Origin: JAGVPT01 sp035505655
Lineage (GTDB): Bacteria; Bacteroidota; Ignavibacteria; UBA10030; UBA8401
Direction of reading: 5' to 3'
Assembly (NCBI GenBank): GCA_035505655.1
Contig: DATJQP010000025.1
Coordinates: forward strand, 40,363 to 104,362
Length of the DNA: 64,000 bases
Of this stretch, positions 29,601-37,789 are shown in pieces. Below the pieces are notes generated by a model. That model made no database searches. It was given only the letters and a program-made list of their open reading frames with translations, and had not been told where the DNA came from. The translations under genes and the position numbers were made by a program. How positions within the stretch are numbered: position 1 is the stretch's first letter; each line of letters starts with the position of its first letter.

Positions 29601-29840
29601 ATTACGGGAGCGGCATTTGTCGATATCGGTTCGTCGTGGACCGACGACCGGGCATACCGTTTCTTCGTGAAGGATACGACGAGCGGCTCCACCGTGATGC
29701 AGGACCTCCTCGTTGGCACGGGGTTTGGAGCCAGGATTATCATGTTCGGGCTCCCGTTGAAATTCGACGTCGCCTGGGCGTTCAACGGCCAGACTTTTTC
29801 TATTCCGAAGTACTACATCTCACTGGGCGGAGATTTCTAA
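26688..29840 (+). CDS. Surface protein: gluzincin-like protease domain, TolB-like propeller and barrel
   Basis: The start is the ATG with TGAGGA upstream. The 1050-residue protein begins with a signal peptide (LLIALLTVAGLVPGLAQ). Residues ~25-290 resemble a peptidase MA-like gluzincin domain: HELVH at 137-141 and a downstream NEGMAEY near 170 could provide the zinc ligands and the catalytic Glu. Residues ~300-600 contain at least six PD40/TolB-type repeats (WSPDGKKLALA, WSPKGDKLAFVGD, WSPDGKTVYFASD, ISPDGTKMLYVSD and others). The last ~370 residues look like an outer-membrane beta barrel and end in phenylalanine (YISLGGDF). This three-part layout would place a peptidase and a propeller on a membrane pore. 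The substrate is unknown. Confidence 0.75.
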   Translation: MRSTILLIALLTVAGLVPGLAQEGNFGQNKVQYKKFDWWYIQTSHFDIYFSQNGEYLADFTAAAAESAYTMISKSFRYQINNRIPIMVYNSHNDFQQTNVISEYLEEGTGGVTELFKNRMVIPFEGNYRMFRHVIHHELVHAVFNDMFYGGSIQSIISNNIRLQLPMWFNEGMAEYQSLHWDTNSDMFMRDATIHTYLPPIDYLSGYFAYRGGQSVWYYIANKYGEQKIAEILNRIRGTRNVDQGFRSALGLSVSELNERWQKEQKVIYWPDIAKREDPADFATRLTNHVKDGNFYNTSPSISPQGDKIAFISDRDDYFDVFIMSTIDNKITKIVDGQRTKNFEELHLLTPGITWSPDGKKLALAVKSGDEDAIFIVDAATGEKEKLEFKLDGIFSVSWSPKGDKLAFVGDNSRQSDIYTYDLTTKELTNLTDDLYSDADPSWSPDGKTVYFASDRRDVLTRASTGPRFKMWKFDYSQLDIYSIDIATMTMKRITDYPNSDETSPAISPDGTKMLYVSDRNGIGNIYERDLVTGADRPITNSLTGVFQLSLSADGNKLSFAALDEAGFDIFLMKAPFDKKLAVSELEPTEYLKRSQRLAQRTQGPASTQSAKDSTLLAATEASKDTLGVYGDKVRIDFHNYVFSDEQPKEKPVAAETAVSESQGDSSIYLDENGNYKVNKYKLNFSPDVIYGNAAFSTFYGVQGTTMMAFSDMLGDHQIYFLTNLLLDLKNSDYVLAYNYLPLKIDYGIEGFHSARFLYLYDYTGNLDLYRFTTWGVAASASDPLDKFNRFEFGLSWLNLSRDNLDFPDEPSQQRSLVMPTLSYIHDNALWGYTAPNNGTRYNISAMISPPIGSGDEALNFQTYTLDYRTYEKFWRDYCFVIRWAGGLSMGPNAQRFFIGGTDGWINREFANGGIPIQNVEDYAFLSPALPLRGYDYNTANGTKYGLMNYELRFPLVRYLLTGGVPLSMENITGAAFVDIGSSWTDDRAYRFFVKDTTSGSTVMQDLLVGTGFGARIIMFGLPLKFDVAWAFNGQTFSIPKYYISLGGDF

Positions 29841-29950
29841 GCGTTACGTCGCGGCCGGCTGAGAGAAATTCCAGGTTTATAACGAACGAATCCGCGTCCC
29901 GGGGAAACACGTCTCCGGGAGCGCCGAGGTGTACTGTGCTGGAGGGTCCC

Positions 29951-31003
29951 ATGAATTCATCGTCTCGTCGTGTTGCTCTGGTTTCCGTCCTCGCCGTACT
30001 TTTCTGGAGCGGGATGAAGGCGCAGATCACGGTCCAATCGTCGGACCTCGCCAGGATTTTCACCGCCGGGTCGTCGCTTTTGAGGATTCACGATACTACA
30101 AAGGAGGTGAACGTCGGCGAAAAGGGGGGACCGAACGTCTACGATTTCTCGACCCTGGCTTTCCCGGAGACGGCGAGTTACGCGATCTATCAATCGTCTC
30201 AGATTCCATTTCTTGCCGCGAGGTTCGCCCCCGCGAGCATGGTCTGGGGGAACTCGCCGCAATCGATCGACGGACCGGTTTTCGACCTGACGGACAGCAT
30301 GTTCAATACTCTCGGCAATGTCACGATCACCGATACCTCGCAGACCGTCATCCACTCCGTCCCCTTTGAGTCAATCCTGAAATTTCCTGCAACGTACGGC
30401 TCGTCGTGGAGCACCTCTCCGGAGGGGGCGGGGACGGAATCGACCTACGTCAACAACAAACTCCTGGCAGCCTCGTCGGGATGGAATTCGGCGGAAAACT
30501 ATGTTGTCGATGGCTACGGAGTACTAAAATTGCCCGACGGTCCTCACAATTGCATCAGGCTCAAGAGCGTCGAGCCGGATTCGTACACCTATCTGGGATT
30601 CTCCTACTTCACGAAAGACGGGATCATCCTCCTCATCGATACGCGCAAGACTCAGAACGACACTGGGCTGATCGCCATCGATGAGGTCAACATTCTCAAA
30701 GGAGCGTCGGTTACGGGCGTCGCACCGATCTCCTCACCGGCGGAGTATACGCTTTCCCAGAATTTCCCTAACCCGTTCAACCCGACAACAACAATTCGTT
30801 ACAGAATTCCCCGGAACTCGTTCGTCACGCTCGCCGTCTACGACGTGCTGGGACGGCGGGTGGCACAGCTTGTCGCGAAGGAGGAGGGGGCGGGGAGCTA
30901 TGATGCGACGCTTGACGGAACCGGGCTCGCGAGCGGAGTCTATTTCTACAGGCTTGCCGCGGACGGGTACACGTTGACAAGGAAGATGATTCTTCAGAAA
31001 TAA
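29951..31003 (+). CDS. T9SS-sorted exported protein
   Basis: From ATG 29951 (with GGAGGG upstream) the protein has 350 residues. It has a signal peptide ending MKAQ, a ~250-residue domain of unknown family (LARIFTAGSSLLRIHDTT onward), and a C-terminal type IX sorting domain starting YTLSQNFPNPFNPTTTIRY and ending LTRKMILQK. It is predicted to be secreted or surface-anchored. The frame is open further upstream into the preceding gene, but without an export signal. Confidence 0.75.
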   Translation: MNSSSRRVALVSVLAVLFWSGMKAQITVQSSDLARIFTAGSSLLRIHDTTKEVNVGEKGGPNVYDFSTLAFPETASYAIYQSSQIPFLAARFAPASMVWGNSPQSIDGPVFDLTDSMFNTLGNVTITDTSQTVIHSVPFESILKFPATYGSSWSTSPEGAGTESTYVNNKLLAASSGWNSAENYVVDGYGVLKLPDGPHNCIRLKSVEPDSYTYLGFSYFTKDGIILLIDTRKTQNDTGLIAIDEVNILKGASVTGVAPISSPAEYTLSQNFPNPFNPTTTIRYRIPRNSFVTLAVYDVLGRRVAQLVAKEEGAGSYDATLDGTGLASGVYFYRLAADGYTLTRKMILQK

Positions 31004-31013
31004 GGGCTCCCCG

Positions 31014-31622
31014 ATGGAGAAGGTGATCAAGCTCGAGCTTTCCGCAAGGAGAAAGAAGGTTCTTCTTCTCAACGACCTCATCCCCGCGGTGATACTCTTC
31101 TTCACGGGAGCGACGTCGGCCGCCGCCGGAGGTTTCACGCTTCTGGCCGCGACAAACATTCTCTCCGGGGGTTTGCTGGTAACCTTCGGCGTCCGGGAAT
31201 GGAGGTCGCTCGGGCGAGAGAGCGGGGGGAAGATTCAATGGTACGATCTTGTCTCCGGCGTCGTCATGGGTATTGACGCCGCGAGCATGTATAAACCGTG
31301 GAAAGGTTTTCAGCCGGCCGATCTCTACGCGATCCTTGCGCTCTTCCTTATGCTGAAGGGTTTCGGGGTGATCAGGGTGCCGGAGCCGTTTCGCGGACTA
31401 ACGATCTCGGAAGCAGGTTTCGGACTGAGGACCGGGCCGTTCTCAAGGAGCTCCTTCACCTGGGAGGATGTGGAGGGGATCTCCAGGGAAGGTCATCATC
31501 TCCTGGTGAGGACGAAAACGGGGGTCAGCAATATATCGTTGCGAAGAATTTCGAGCCCCAGGGAGGTCGAAGAGGCCCTTGTCACTTCGTTTGAAGCCAG
31601 GAAGAATCAGCTTACTGCGTAA
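31014..31622 (+). CDS. Small membrane protein with PH-like tail
   Basis: Unrecognised 202-residue protein, 10 bases after the T9SS cargo gene. Hydrophobic segments lie at about residues 20-45, 48-62, 80-95 and 103-115. The C-terminal ~75 residues (GLTISEAGFGLRTGPFSRSS onward) are soluble and resemble a small bacterial PH-like beta domain. No catalytic residues are evident. Its location downstream suggests co-transcription, without indicating a function. Confidence 0.6.
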   Translation: MEKVIKLELSARRKKVLLLNDLIPAVILFFTGATSAAAGGFTLLAATNILSGGLLVTFGVREWRSLGRESGGKIQWYDLVSGVVMGIDAASMYKPWKGFQPADLYAILALFLMLKGFGVIRVPEPFRGLTISEAGFGLRTGPFSRSSFTWEDVEGISREGHHLLVRTKTGVSNISLRRISSPREVEEALVTSFEARKNQLTA

Positions 31623-31696
31623 CCACCCTCATCTTCGCCCCGCCCTCTCGGGATCTCTTTCCTTCCGTTTTTTTCTTTTCTCTTCTCTCTTCAGTC

Positions 31697-33100
31697 TTAT
31701 CTCTTGTTCCCCCGGCGCCAGTAATGGTAGAACGGAAGTCCCGCCAGGAGCAGGAACAACCCTACCATTGAGTCGGCGGTCTGCTCGACGACGGTGTTGT
31801 AGACGAACCATGTTGCCACAATGATGAAGGCGATCGGGATGTACGGATATCCGGGAACGACGTACGGCCTCGGAGTATCCGCCATCTTTCGCCGCAGAAC
31901 GAATACCGCCGATGCCCCAAGGGCGTAGAAGATCCATCCCGCAAAAATAACGTAGGTGAAGATCTGGTCGTAGGTGCCGGTGAGGGTGAGGATGGAGGCC
32001 CAGACTCCCTGCACGGCAAGGGAGATGCCGGGTGTTTTGTAGCGCGGGTGGATGGTTCCAAGGCTGCGGAAGAAAAGCTTGTCTTTCGCCATAGCAAAGT
32101 AGACCCGCGCGGTTGTCATCGAGGTTGCGTTGACCGTCCCGAACGTGGAGATCATGACCATCACGGAGATGATCGCTCCGCCGTATCCCCGGAAGATGTG
32201 CTCCATAACGTCCGCGGCGACAAGTTTTGACTGCGCAATCTCTCCGATCGGAAGGATGTAGAGGTACGCAAGGTTCATGGCGACGTAGATGAGGATGATG
32301 ATTACCGTCCCGACGACAAGGGCGATGGGAATGTATTTCTTCGGCTCCTTGACCTCTCCGGCGAGGTATGTGAGGCTGTTCCAGCCGTCATACGACCAGA
32401 GCGTGGCAATCATTGCGACGCCGATTGCGCTCAGGATCGCGCCCGACTGCGGGGCGCCCCAAAGGGGAAAGAAATGTGAGACGCTCCCATGTCCAACTCC
32501 GAAGGCAAGGATGACGATTCCTCCAATCGCAAGGATCTTCATGAAGGTGAAGATATCCTGAACGAGGCCCCCGAACTGCACACCGAAGTAATTGACGAGT
32601 GCGAGGAGAAGGATCGCGGAGATCGCCACAAGGCTCACCCCGATATCCTTCAGCGGATGGATGTTGCCAAGGAGCGGAAGCTTCCACGCCTCAAGTTCAG
32701 GGCCAAGGTGGGGGAGTGCGACGAAGTAGCCCGTGTACCTCGCGAACGCAACAGCGATGGCGGCAATCGACCCGGTCTGGTAAACGATAAAGGTCGTCCA
32801 GCCGTAGAGGAATCCGGTCAGGTCGCCGTACGTGACGCGAAAAAAAACGTACTGGCCCCCCGCTTCCGGGATCATCCCGGCAATCTCGGCGTTCGTGAGG
32901 GCGCCCGCAAGGGTCAGGAGACCCGTGAGGATCCAGACGAAAATCATGACGCCGGGGACCTGCACAGTTGCGGCAATGCTTTGGGGTGTGAGAAAGATCC
33001 CCGAGCCGATCACCGATCCGATAACGACCATGATCGCGGAGGTCAGTCCGAGACGGCGGGCGAGGGTCGGTTCTGTTTCCTGGAGTGATGGCGCTGACAT
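31697..33100 (-). CDS. APC-family amino-acid permease
   Basis: This 467-residue inner-membrane transporter has about 12 hydrophobic segments. The first carries the APC signature VIGSVIGSGIFLTPQSIA, and the sixth region has the conserved WSYDGWNSLTYLAGEVKEP. It resembles LAT-type or serine/threonine-type exchangers; the substrate cannot be specified. The ATG at 33100 begins a normal cytoplasmic N-terminus (TEPTLARRLGLTSA). No operon partner is adjacent. Confidence 0.88.
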   Translation of the reverse strand: MSAPSLQETEPTLARRLGLTSAIMVVIGSVIGSGIFLTPQSIAATVQVPGVMIFVWILTGLLTLAGALTNAEIAGMIPEAGGQYVFFRVTYGDLTGFLYGWTTFIVYQTGSIAAIAVAFARYTGYFVALPHLGPELEAWKLPLLGNIHPLKDIGVSLVAISAILLLALVNYFGVQFGGLVQDIFTFMKILAIGGIVILAFGVGHGSVSHFFPLWGAPQSGAILSAIGVAMIATLWSYDGWNSLTYLAGEVKEPKKYIPIALVVGTVIIILIYVAMNLAYLYILPIGEIAQSKLVAADVMEHIFRGYGGAIISVMVMISTFGTVNATSMTTARVYFAMAKDKLFFRSLGTIHPRYKTPGISLAVQGVWASILTLTGTYDQIFTYVIFAGWIFYALGASAVFVLRRKMADTPRPYVVPGYPYIPIAFIIVATWFVYNTVVEQTADSMVGLFLLLAGLPFYHYWRRGNKR

Positions 33101-33313
33101 GAAATCAAGTTGTGTTGGTGTTTATTCCTTATCCATCCGCAGAGTCATGGAGTCTCCGGTTGACGCTCCGGTATTCCGCCGGGGATTCTCTCCATAATCT
33201 CCGCAACGCGCAAGGGCAAACGGCGACAACAGGCGGGGGATACAAACGCTGGGAAATTAGCCAATGTCGGCTGAAGAAGCAACGAAAATCCGGAAGGAGG
33301 GATCGAGTGCTCG

Positions 33314-34570
33314 TCAGGCGAGGCGCCCGTCGCGGAGAAAGGTGTTGAGATCGAGCTGGAATTTCAGGGCATTGATCCTTCGCGCGAGGACGACGACAAG
33401 CCCGGCCGTGATGTTCTCCGTGGTTCCAAGCATCGCAAGGACCCACCCGTTGTGAACCGTAAAGGGAAAGAGGACGAAAACGACCATCGACATGACGGGG
33501 GAGGTGGCTGCGCCGATGAGGAGTCCCAACCGGGCCGGGTTTGTAAAATCCTGCTTCAGCGCGAGAATCCATCGTGCGGACCGCTCCGACACGGTCAGCT
33601 TCCCGTCGGCGACCAGGTCGTCGACGCAGTTCTTGTACATGCGGACGCTTTGAAGAGCCGTGGCCAGGGAAAGGGCGACTGAAGAGACCCCGAAGGTGAC
33701 GCCAGCCCAGGCGAGATACCCCCGGGCGATGAGGGGGTCGACGCTAAACGCTCCGAATGTCGCGAGGGCGAAGACGGGGATGAGGATGCGTGAGCGGACG
33801 ATGAGCTGTCGCCAGGTAAATCCCGATCCCCGGAGCGCAAAGAGCTCGGCGGCCTCCGCCATCACGTCATCGGTTGAGGCGGCAAAAAGCTTGCCGAAGC
33901 CGTGGGTGTACATTTCAAGGACATGAGTGATCGGGCCGATGAAGAGGAGTGCCTTGATGATGGACTGTGCGGTGGCCGTCCGGGTATCCGCGTTATCAAA
34001 GGTCATCCGGCTCGTAACGTGCCGGATAATAATCGGCGAGATAATGTCGTTGAGCCGGGCGATAAGGCGGCGGTCGCTCTCGGTCTCCCCGATTCCCCCC
34101 GCGTCGACGAGGACGAATTTCTTGAAGTCGAGCCGATGGGCAAGAATGACGGCGATCTCTTCATCCAGGTCGACCCCCTGCTCGGCCGCGTGCTCGTGAT
34201 CCTGTGGAAGAAACCTCGGTCGCGTCTGGGTTTTCAGTAGTGGGGGGAGCCAGGTGATGATCGTCCTGTGCTGAGTGAGGACCGAGATACTGTTGATCGC
34301 GCTGAGGACCCGCTCAGGAGTTTTTTCGATCGTGCGGATCCCTATGGCCTTTCCGCTCTTCAGCACCTTGCGAATCCTCTCGATGAGTTCCGGATCGCGC
34401 TGCAACGCGAAGCGCAGTTCCTTCGGGAGAAGGCGGGGCTCCTCGAGTTCCTCGCTCAGCGATACGACTCGCAGGTTGTAGAGGCCGAACGGCAGGTTCT
34501 TTCGGAACCTGCCAAGCCAGGCGGTAATCGAGGAACGCGTCAATGGCCGAAGGCGGCGGGTAGATACCAT
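33314..34570 (-). CDS. Unrecognised membrane protein
   Basis: I do not recognise this family. From ATG 34570 the protein has 418 residues: a charged N-terminal half with Arg/Leu-rich helices, and a C-terminal half with two pairs of hydrophobic segments (IPVFALATFGAFSV with YLAWAGVTFGVSSVALSLAT, then SPVMSMVVFVLFPF with VLAMLGTTENITAGLVVVLA). A TTG codon at 34603 extends the frame, but it lies upstream of the -7 element. The product probably sits in the inner membrane. No neighbour suggests a role. Confidence 0.6.
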   Translation of the reverse strand: MVSTRRLRPLTRSSITAWLGRFRKNLPFGLYNLRVVSLSEELEEPRLLPKELRFALQRDPELIERIRKVLKSGKAIGIRTIEKTPERVLSAINSISVLTQHRTIITWLPPLLKTQTRPRFLPQDHEHAAEQGVDLDEEIAVILAHRLDFKKFVLVDAGGIGETESDRRLIARLNDIISPIIIRHVTSRMTFDNADTRTATAQSIIKALLFIGPITHVLEMYTHGFGKLFAASTDDVMAEAAELFALRGSGFTWRQLIVRSRILIPVFALATFGAFSVDPLIARGYLAWAGVTFGVSSVALSLATALQSVRMYKNCVDDLVADGKLTVSERSARWILALKQDFTNPARLGLLIGAATSPVMSMVVFVLFPFTVHNGWVLAMLGTTENITAGLVVVLARRINALKFQLDLNTFLRDGRLA

Positions 34571-34590
34571 GGGTGGCGATTTTTCTGGAA

Positions 34591-34620
34591 AAATATAGAA
34601 CAATCAGAGACGACAAGCAA
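34591..34620 (-). promoter_or_regulatory. Promoter for the 33314-34570 gene
   Basis: On the minus strand, TTG at 34620-34618, 20 bases, then TATATTT at 34597-34591, about 20 bases before the ATG at 34570. Confidence 0.5.
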
Positions 34621-34658
34621 TAACGGGAGAATCGGGGAGCAGCATCGCGATGCAGAAA

Positions 34659-34691
34659 CAAAAAGCCCCGCTCCGGGAGGAGGCGGGGCTT
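34659..34691 (-). terminator. Rho-independent terminator after the Lys-rich gene
   Basis: Minus-strand stem AAGCCCCGC / GCGGGGCTT (bases 34691-34683 and 34671-34663) followed by a run of T. It serves the small gene that ends at 34717. Confidence 0.85.
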
Positions 34692-34716
34692 CTGAATGAT
34701 GAAACGTGGCCGGGGA

Positions 34717-34965
34717 TTACTTCGCTCCCTCGTCCTTCTTTCCCATTTCGTCCTTCTTCATGGGTTTCTTTCCCTTCTTCGCCGTCTTCTTCATCGTCTT
34801 CTTGGTCGTCTTCTTCGCCATCTTCTTCTTCGAAGACTTCTTCGTCATCTTCATCTCCTTCTTCTCCGGCATCTTGCCGGTGTCCTGCGGTTTTGCCGCA
34901 TCCTGGGCCAGGACGAACGAGAAGGCGAATACCAGCGCCAGCAACAAACTCAGAAGTTTCTTCAT
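34717..34965 (-). CDS. Small lysine-rich exported protein
   Basis: This 82-residue protein has a clean signal peptide (MKKLLSLLLALVFAFSFVLA, cleaved before QDAAK). The mature part is highly basic, mostly Lys with Thr, Met and Gly, in irregular KKTxKK-type units. The ATG at 34965 is favoured by AAAGGAG upstream; an upstream ATG would place an unlikely leader before the signal peptide. A strong terminator follows, so it is a monocistronic gene. Function unknown; binding to an anionic surface polymer or nucleic acid would fit the charge, but this is only a suggestion. Confidence 0.7.
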   Translation of the reverse strand: MKKLLSLLLALVFAFSFVLAQDAAKPQDTGKMPEKKEMKMTKKSSKKKMAKKTTKKTMKKTAKKGKKPMKKDEMGKKDEGAK

Positions 34966-35087
34966 CGAACAACCGCTCCTTTCGGATAAATGTGGATAAT
35001 GAATTATGGTATTAGGCAATGTGCGGTGTGGATAAAATCTCTGACGCCTAACTTAGGGCTTTGCCTTTTCAGAGTCAAGCGAAAAAC

Positions 35088-36569
35088 TCAGCGATGGAGC
35101 AACGGGAGCAAAACGCTGAAGATACTCCCTTTATTCACCTCACTTTGCACAAAAATCTTCCCACCGTGGGTTTCGGTAATCCACTGGGCGATGGAGAGGC
35201 CCAGACCGGAGCCCCCCATCTCGCGGGAGCGTCCTTTGTCGACCCGGTAGAAGCGGTCGAAGATTTTCGGCTGGTCCTCCCGGGGGATCCCGATCCCATT
35301 ATCCTGAACAACAATTTTGGCAGAACCGTTCTCGCGAACGAGAGAGAGGGAGACCGTCCCATGCTCCGGCGTGTACTTGATCGCGTTGTCGAGGAGGTTG
35401 AGGACGAGCTGTCGGAGCCTCACGGTGTCCCCGGAAACGGCGAGATCGTCCACCGCCTCAAGCTTCACGGTGATGTGCTTGCGCTCCGCGAGCATCTCGC
35501 CGTCCTCGTGGAGCTCCTTGATGATCGGGGCAAGCGCTACAGGCTCGAATTTGATCGTCGACCTGCCGACGTCCCCTTTCGCCAGAAGCAAGAGGTTCTC
35601 GATGATCGAGGACATCCTGAGAATTTCGTCGAGTGTGCTCGCGAGGATCTGGCGGTACGCTTCGTTCGTCTGTTTGGAGCGGAGGGCAAGTTCAAGCTCT
35701 CCCCGCATGACCGTCAGAGGTGTGCGGAGCTCGTGGGAGGCATCGATGGAGAATTGCTTGATCTGATCAAACGAGCTTTGGAGACGTCCGATCATCTCGT
35801 TGATGGTGAGGATCAGCCGGCCGATTTCGTCGTCGACGTCGACCGTGACGATCCTCTGGTCGAGGTTCTGCGCGGTGATCGCCCGGGCGGTTCTTGTGAT
35901 CTTGTCGACGGGCTTCAGCGATTTGTTCGCCAGGAACCATCCCCCCAGGACCGAAAGGATGAGGGCAACCGGGACAAGGATGAGGAATATGTAGAAGAGG
36001 TTGCCGAGGACTTCGCTGATCTCGGCCTCGGGGTACGCGACGTAGATTTTCGCGAAGGCATTCTGAGTGACGGCGAGCCGCAAGGGCTGCCCCTGTGCGT
36101 CATAGATCGTCACGAGTTTCGTCGTGTTGAAGGGGATATCCTCAAAAACGATATCCTCCTTCCCGAGGCTGTACGATTTATAGAGGATGTCTCCGTTCCT
36201 GTCCCGGATCTGGATGATCTGCTTCTTCGGGCTTAGGAGCGTATGTTCGTAGATCTGGTTCCAGATCTGGTCGAATTCGGTCGAGTCTTCCTCGGTCACT
36301 GTCACTTCATGGGATCGCCGGACCTTCTTCTCCGGCTTCTTGGCAGCCGTCTGCGGTGGGCGCTGTCGCTTCAGCTTCACCTTCCGTGCCTGGGGTTCGA
36401 TGAAGTTCTTCAGCCACAGCACCTCGTTCCGGAGCGAGTAGTCGAGGCTTGCGAGGAGGTTTTCCTTCGTGAAGAAGTACGAGGTAAGCCCGAAGCCGAA
36501 CAGGGTCACACCGAGGATGAGTGTGTACCAGGCGGTAAGCTTTACCCGTATGGAGTGGAGGTATTTCAT
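35088..36569 (-). CDS. Sensor histidine kinase of a two-component system
   Basis: This 493-residue membrane kinase has TM1 (~11-32), an extracytoplasmic sensor region (~33-190) with a very basic segment at 62-87, TM2 (~191-214), a HAMP linker (to ~267), a HisKA domain with the phospho-acceptor in SIDASHELRTPLT (His279), and an ATPase domain with NLLDNAIKYTP, DNGIGIP, FDRFYR and GSGLGLSIA. It follows its response regulator with a 1-base gap on the minus strand. The basic stretch resembles sensors of anionic ligands or cationic peptides, but the signal is not identifiable. Confidence 0.93.
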   Translation of the reverse strand: MKYLHSIRVKLTAWYTLILGVTLFGFGLTSYFFTKENLLASLDYSLRNEVLWLKNFIEPQARKVKLKRQRPPQTAAKKPEKKVRRSHEVTVTEEDSTEFDQIWNQIYEHTLLSPKKQIIQIRDRNGDILYKSYSLGKEDIVFEDIPFNTTKLVTIYDAQGQPLRLAVTQNAFAKIYVAYPEAEISEVLGNLFYIFLILVPVALILSVLGGWFLANKSLKPVDKITRTARAITAQNLDQRIVTVDVDDEIGRLILTINEMIGRLQSSFDQIKQFSIDASHELRTPLTVMRGELELALRSKQTNEAYRQILASTLDEILRMSSIIENLLLLAKGDVGRSTIKFEPVALAPIIKELHEDGEMLAERKHITVKLEAVDDLAVSGDTVRLRQLVLNLLDNAIKYTPEHGTVSLSLVRENGSAKIVVQDNGIGIPREDQPKIFDRFYRVDKGRSREMGGSGLGLSIAQWITETHGGKIFVQSEVNKGSIFSVLLPLLHR

Positions 36570-36570
36570 C

Positions 36571-37242
36571 CTATGTCGCTTTCATGACGTAGCCCACCCC
36601 GCGTACGGTGTGGATGAGTTTCCGGTCAAACCCGCCGTCGACCTTGTTCCGGAGATGGTTGATGTACACATCGATGATGTTCGTGCCGGTGTCGAAATTG
36701 TAATTCCAGATGTGCTCGGAAATGATCGAACGGCTGAGGACCTTGTTCGCGTTCCTCATGAAGTACTCCAGGAGGGTATACTCCTTTGCTGTGAGCTCGA
36801 TCGTCTTGTTGCCCCTCGTTGCCTTGTGGGAGACAATGTCGAGCGTCAGGTTTGCGATGGTGAGCGTTGTCGGCTTTTCGCCCCCTCCGCGGCGAAGGAG
36901 CGACCGGACCCGGGCAAGGAGTTCGGCGATCGCGAAGGGCTTCACAAGGTAGTCGTCGGCTCCGGAATCGAGTCCCCTCACTTTGTCCTCAACCGACCCC
37001 TTCGCGGTGATCATGAGCACCGGCGTTGCGACCTGCTTCGCACGAAGTTCCTCGAGCATCGTAAGCCCGTCTTTCTTCGGCATGAGGATGTCGAGGATGA
37101 TGAGGTCGAATCGTCCGGCGGCCGCCAGATCCATCCCTTGCTCGCCGTCATGAGCGAGCTCCACGTTGAACCTGTCCTCTTCAAGGCCCCTCTTGATAAA
37201 TCCGGCGACTTTTTTTTCGTCCTCTACGACAAGAATTTTCAT
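36571..37242 (-). CDS. OmpR/PhoB-type response regulator
   Basis: This 223-residue DNA-binding regulator is paired with the downstream kinase. The receiver domain has the phospho-acceptor Asp51 (LIILDILMPKKDG), acidic residues near the N-terminus (VVEDE) and Lys101 (DDYLVKPF). The C-terminal winged helix ends IHTVRGVGYVMK. The start at ATG 37242 gives MKILVVEDE; a TTG at 37266 adds eight residues and is less likely. Confidence 0.95.
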   Translation of the reverse strand: MKILVVEDEKKVAGFIKRGLEEDRFNVELAHDGEQGMDLAAAGRFDLIILDILMPKKDGLTMLEELRAKQVATPVLMITAKGSVEDKVRGLDSGADDYLVKPFAIAELLARVRSLLRRGGGEKPTTLTIANLTLDIVSHKATRGNKTIELTAKEYTLLEYFMRNANKVLSRSIISEHIWNYNFDTGTNIIDVYINHLRNKVDGGFDRKLIHTVRGVGYVMKAT

Positions 37243-37274
37243 CTTCAGAGCCTTCGTTCGCGGCAAGCCACCAT

Positions 37275-37304
37275 AATAGTAAGACAGTTTGACGCGATTT
37301 GCAA
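37275..37304 (-). promoter_or_regulatory. Promoter of the two-component operon
   Basis: On the minus strand, TTG at 37304-37302, exactly 20 bases, then TACTATT at 37281-37275, about 32 bases before the ATG. Confidence 0.5.
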
Positions 37305-37430
37305 CCGGGTCGGCGACTCAAGGCCGTGACTCATTCTCATAGTGTTAATGCGGGGGCCGAAGGGCCGAAGCAATTCCCTGCTGCGAAGATCTCGGCCTCG
37401 CAGAGGGGTCGTACCGTCACAGTTATTTCC

Positions 37431-37789
37431 CTACGTTCTCTGTGGCCAGAGAAAGTAGGCAAAGAGAGCCTTTCGGAATCGAAACGCAGCAATCGCACCC
37501 CGCCGTCGATTCCGACGGCCAACGCTCCACGAGACCAGCTCAATTGGTAGGTTCGAAAAAGCACCTGAGTCAACGCCAGAAAATGGTGGAGTACGACCAG
37601 TCGAAATCGAGGCTGCGAGTGAGGGCCTGGATTCAATCGAAGGGTTTCGATTCCGGTGCAGTTGCAGGATCTCCCAGACTCGACGATACTGAAGCGCCGG
37701 AATCGGCGGCATGCGCGAAAGGGATTGAATCTGCGTTTCGATTTCGACAGGATTTCTTTGGTTACTTTCTTTCTTGGAAAGAAAGTAAC
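37431..37789. repeat. Inverted-repeat element with palindromic ends
   Basis: Both ends are short palindromes of one family. The left end is CTACGTTCTCTG, a 4-base loop, then CAGAGAAAGTAG (37431-37458, one mismatch). The right end is GTTACTTTCTTTC, TTG, GAAAGAAAGTAAC (37761-37789, perfect). Just inside them, the left arm (37455-37495) and the reverse complement of the right arm (37723-37765) align over about 40 bases, both containing AATCGAAACGCAG. The ~230-base interior has no gene. This looks like a MITE-like or other non-autonomous repeat; no transposase is visible. Confidence 0.6.
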
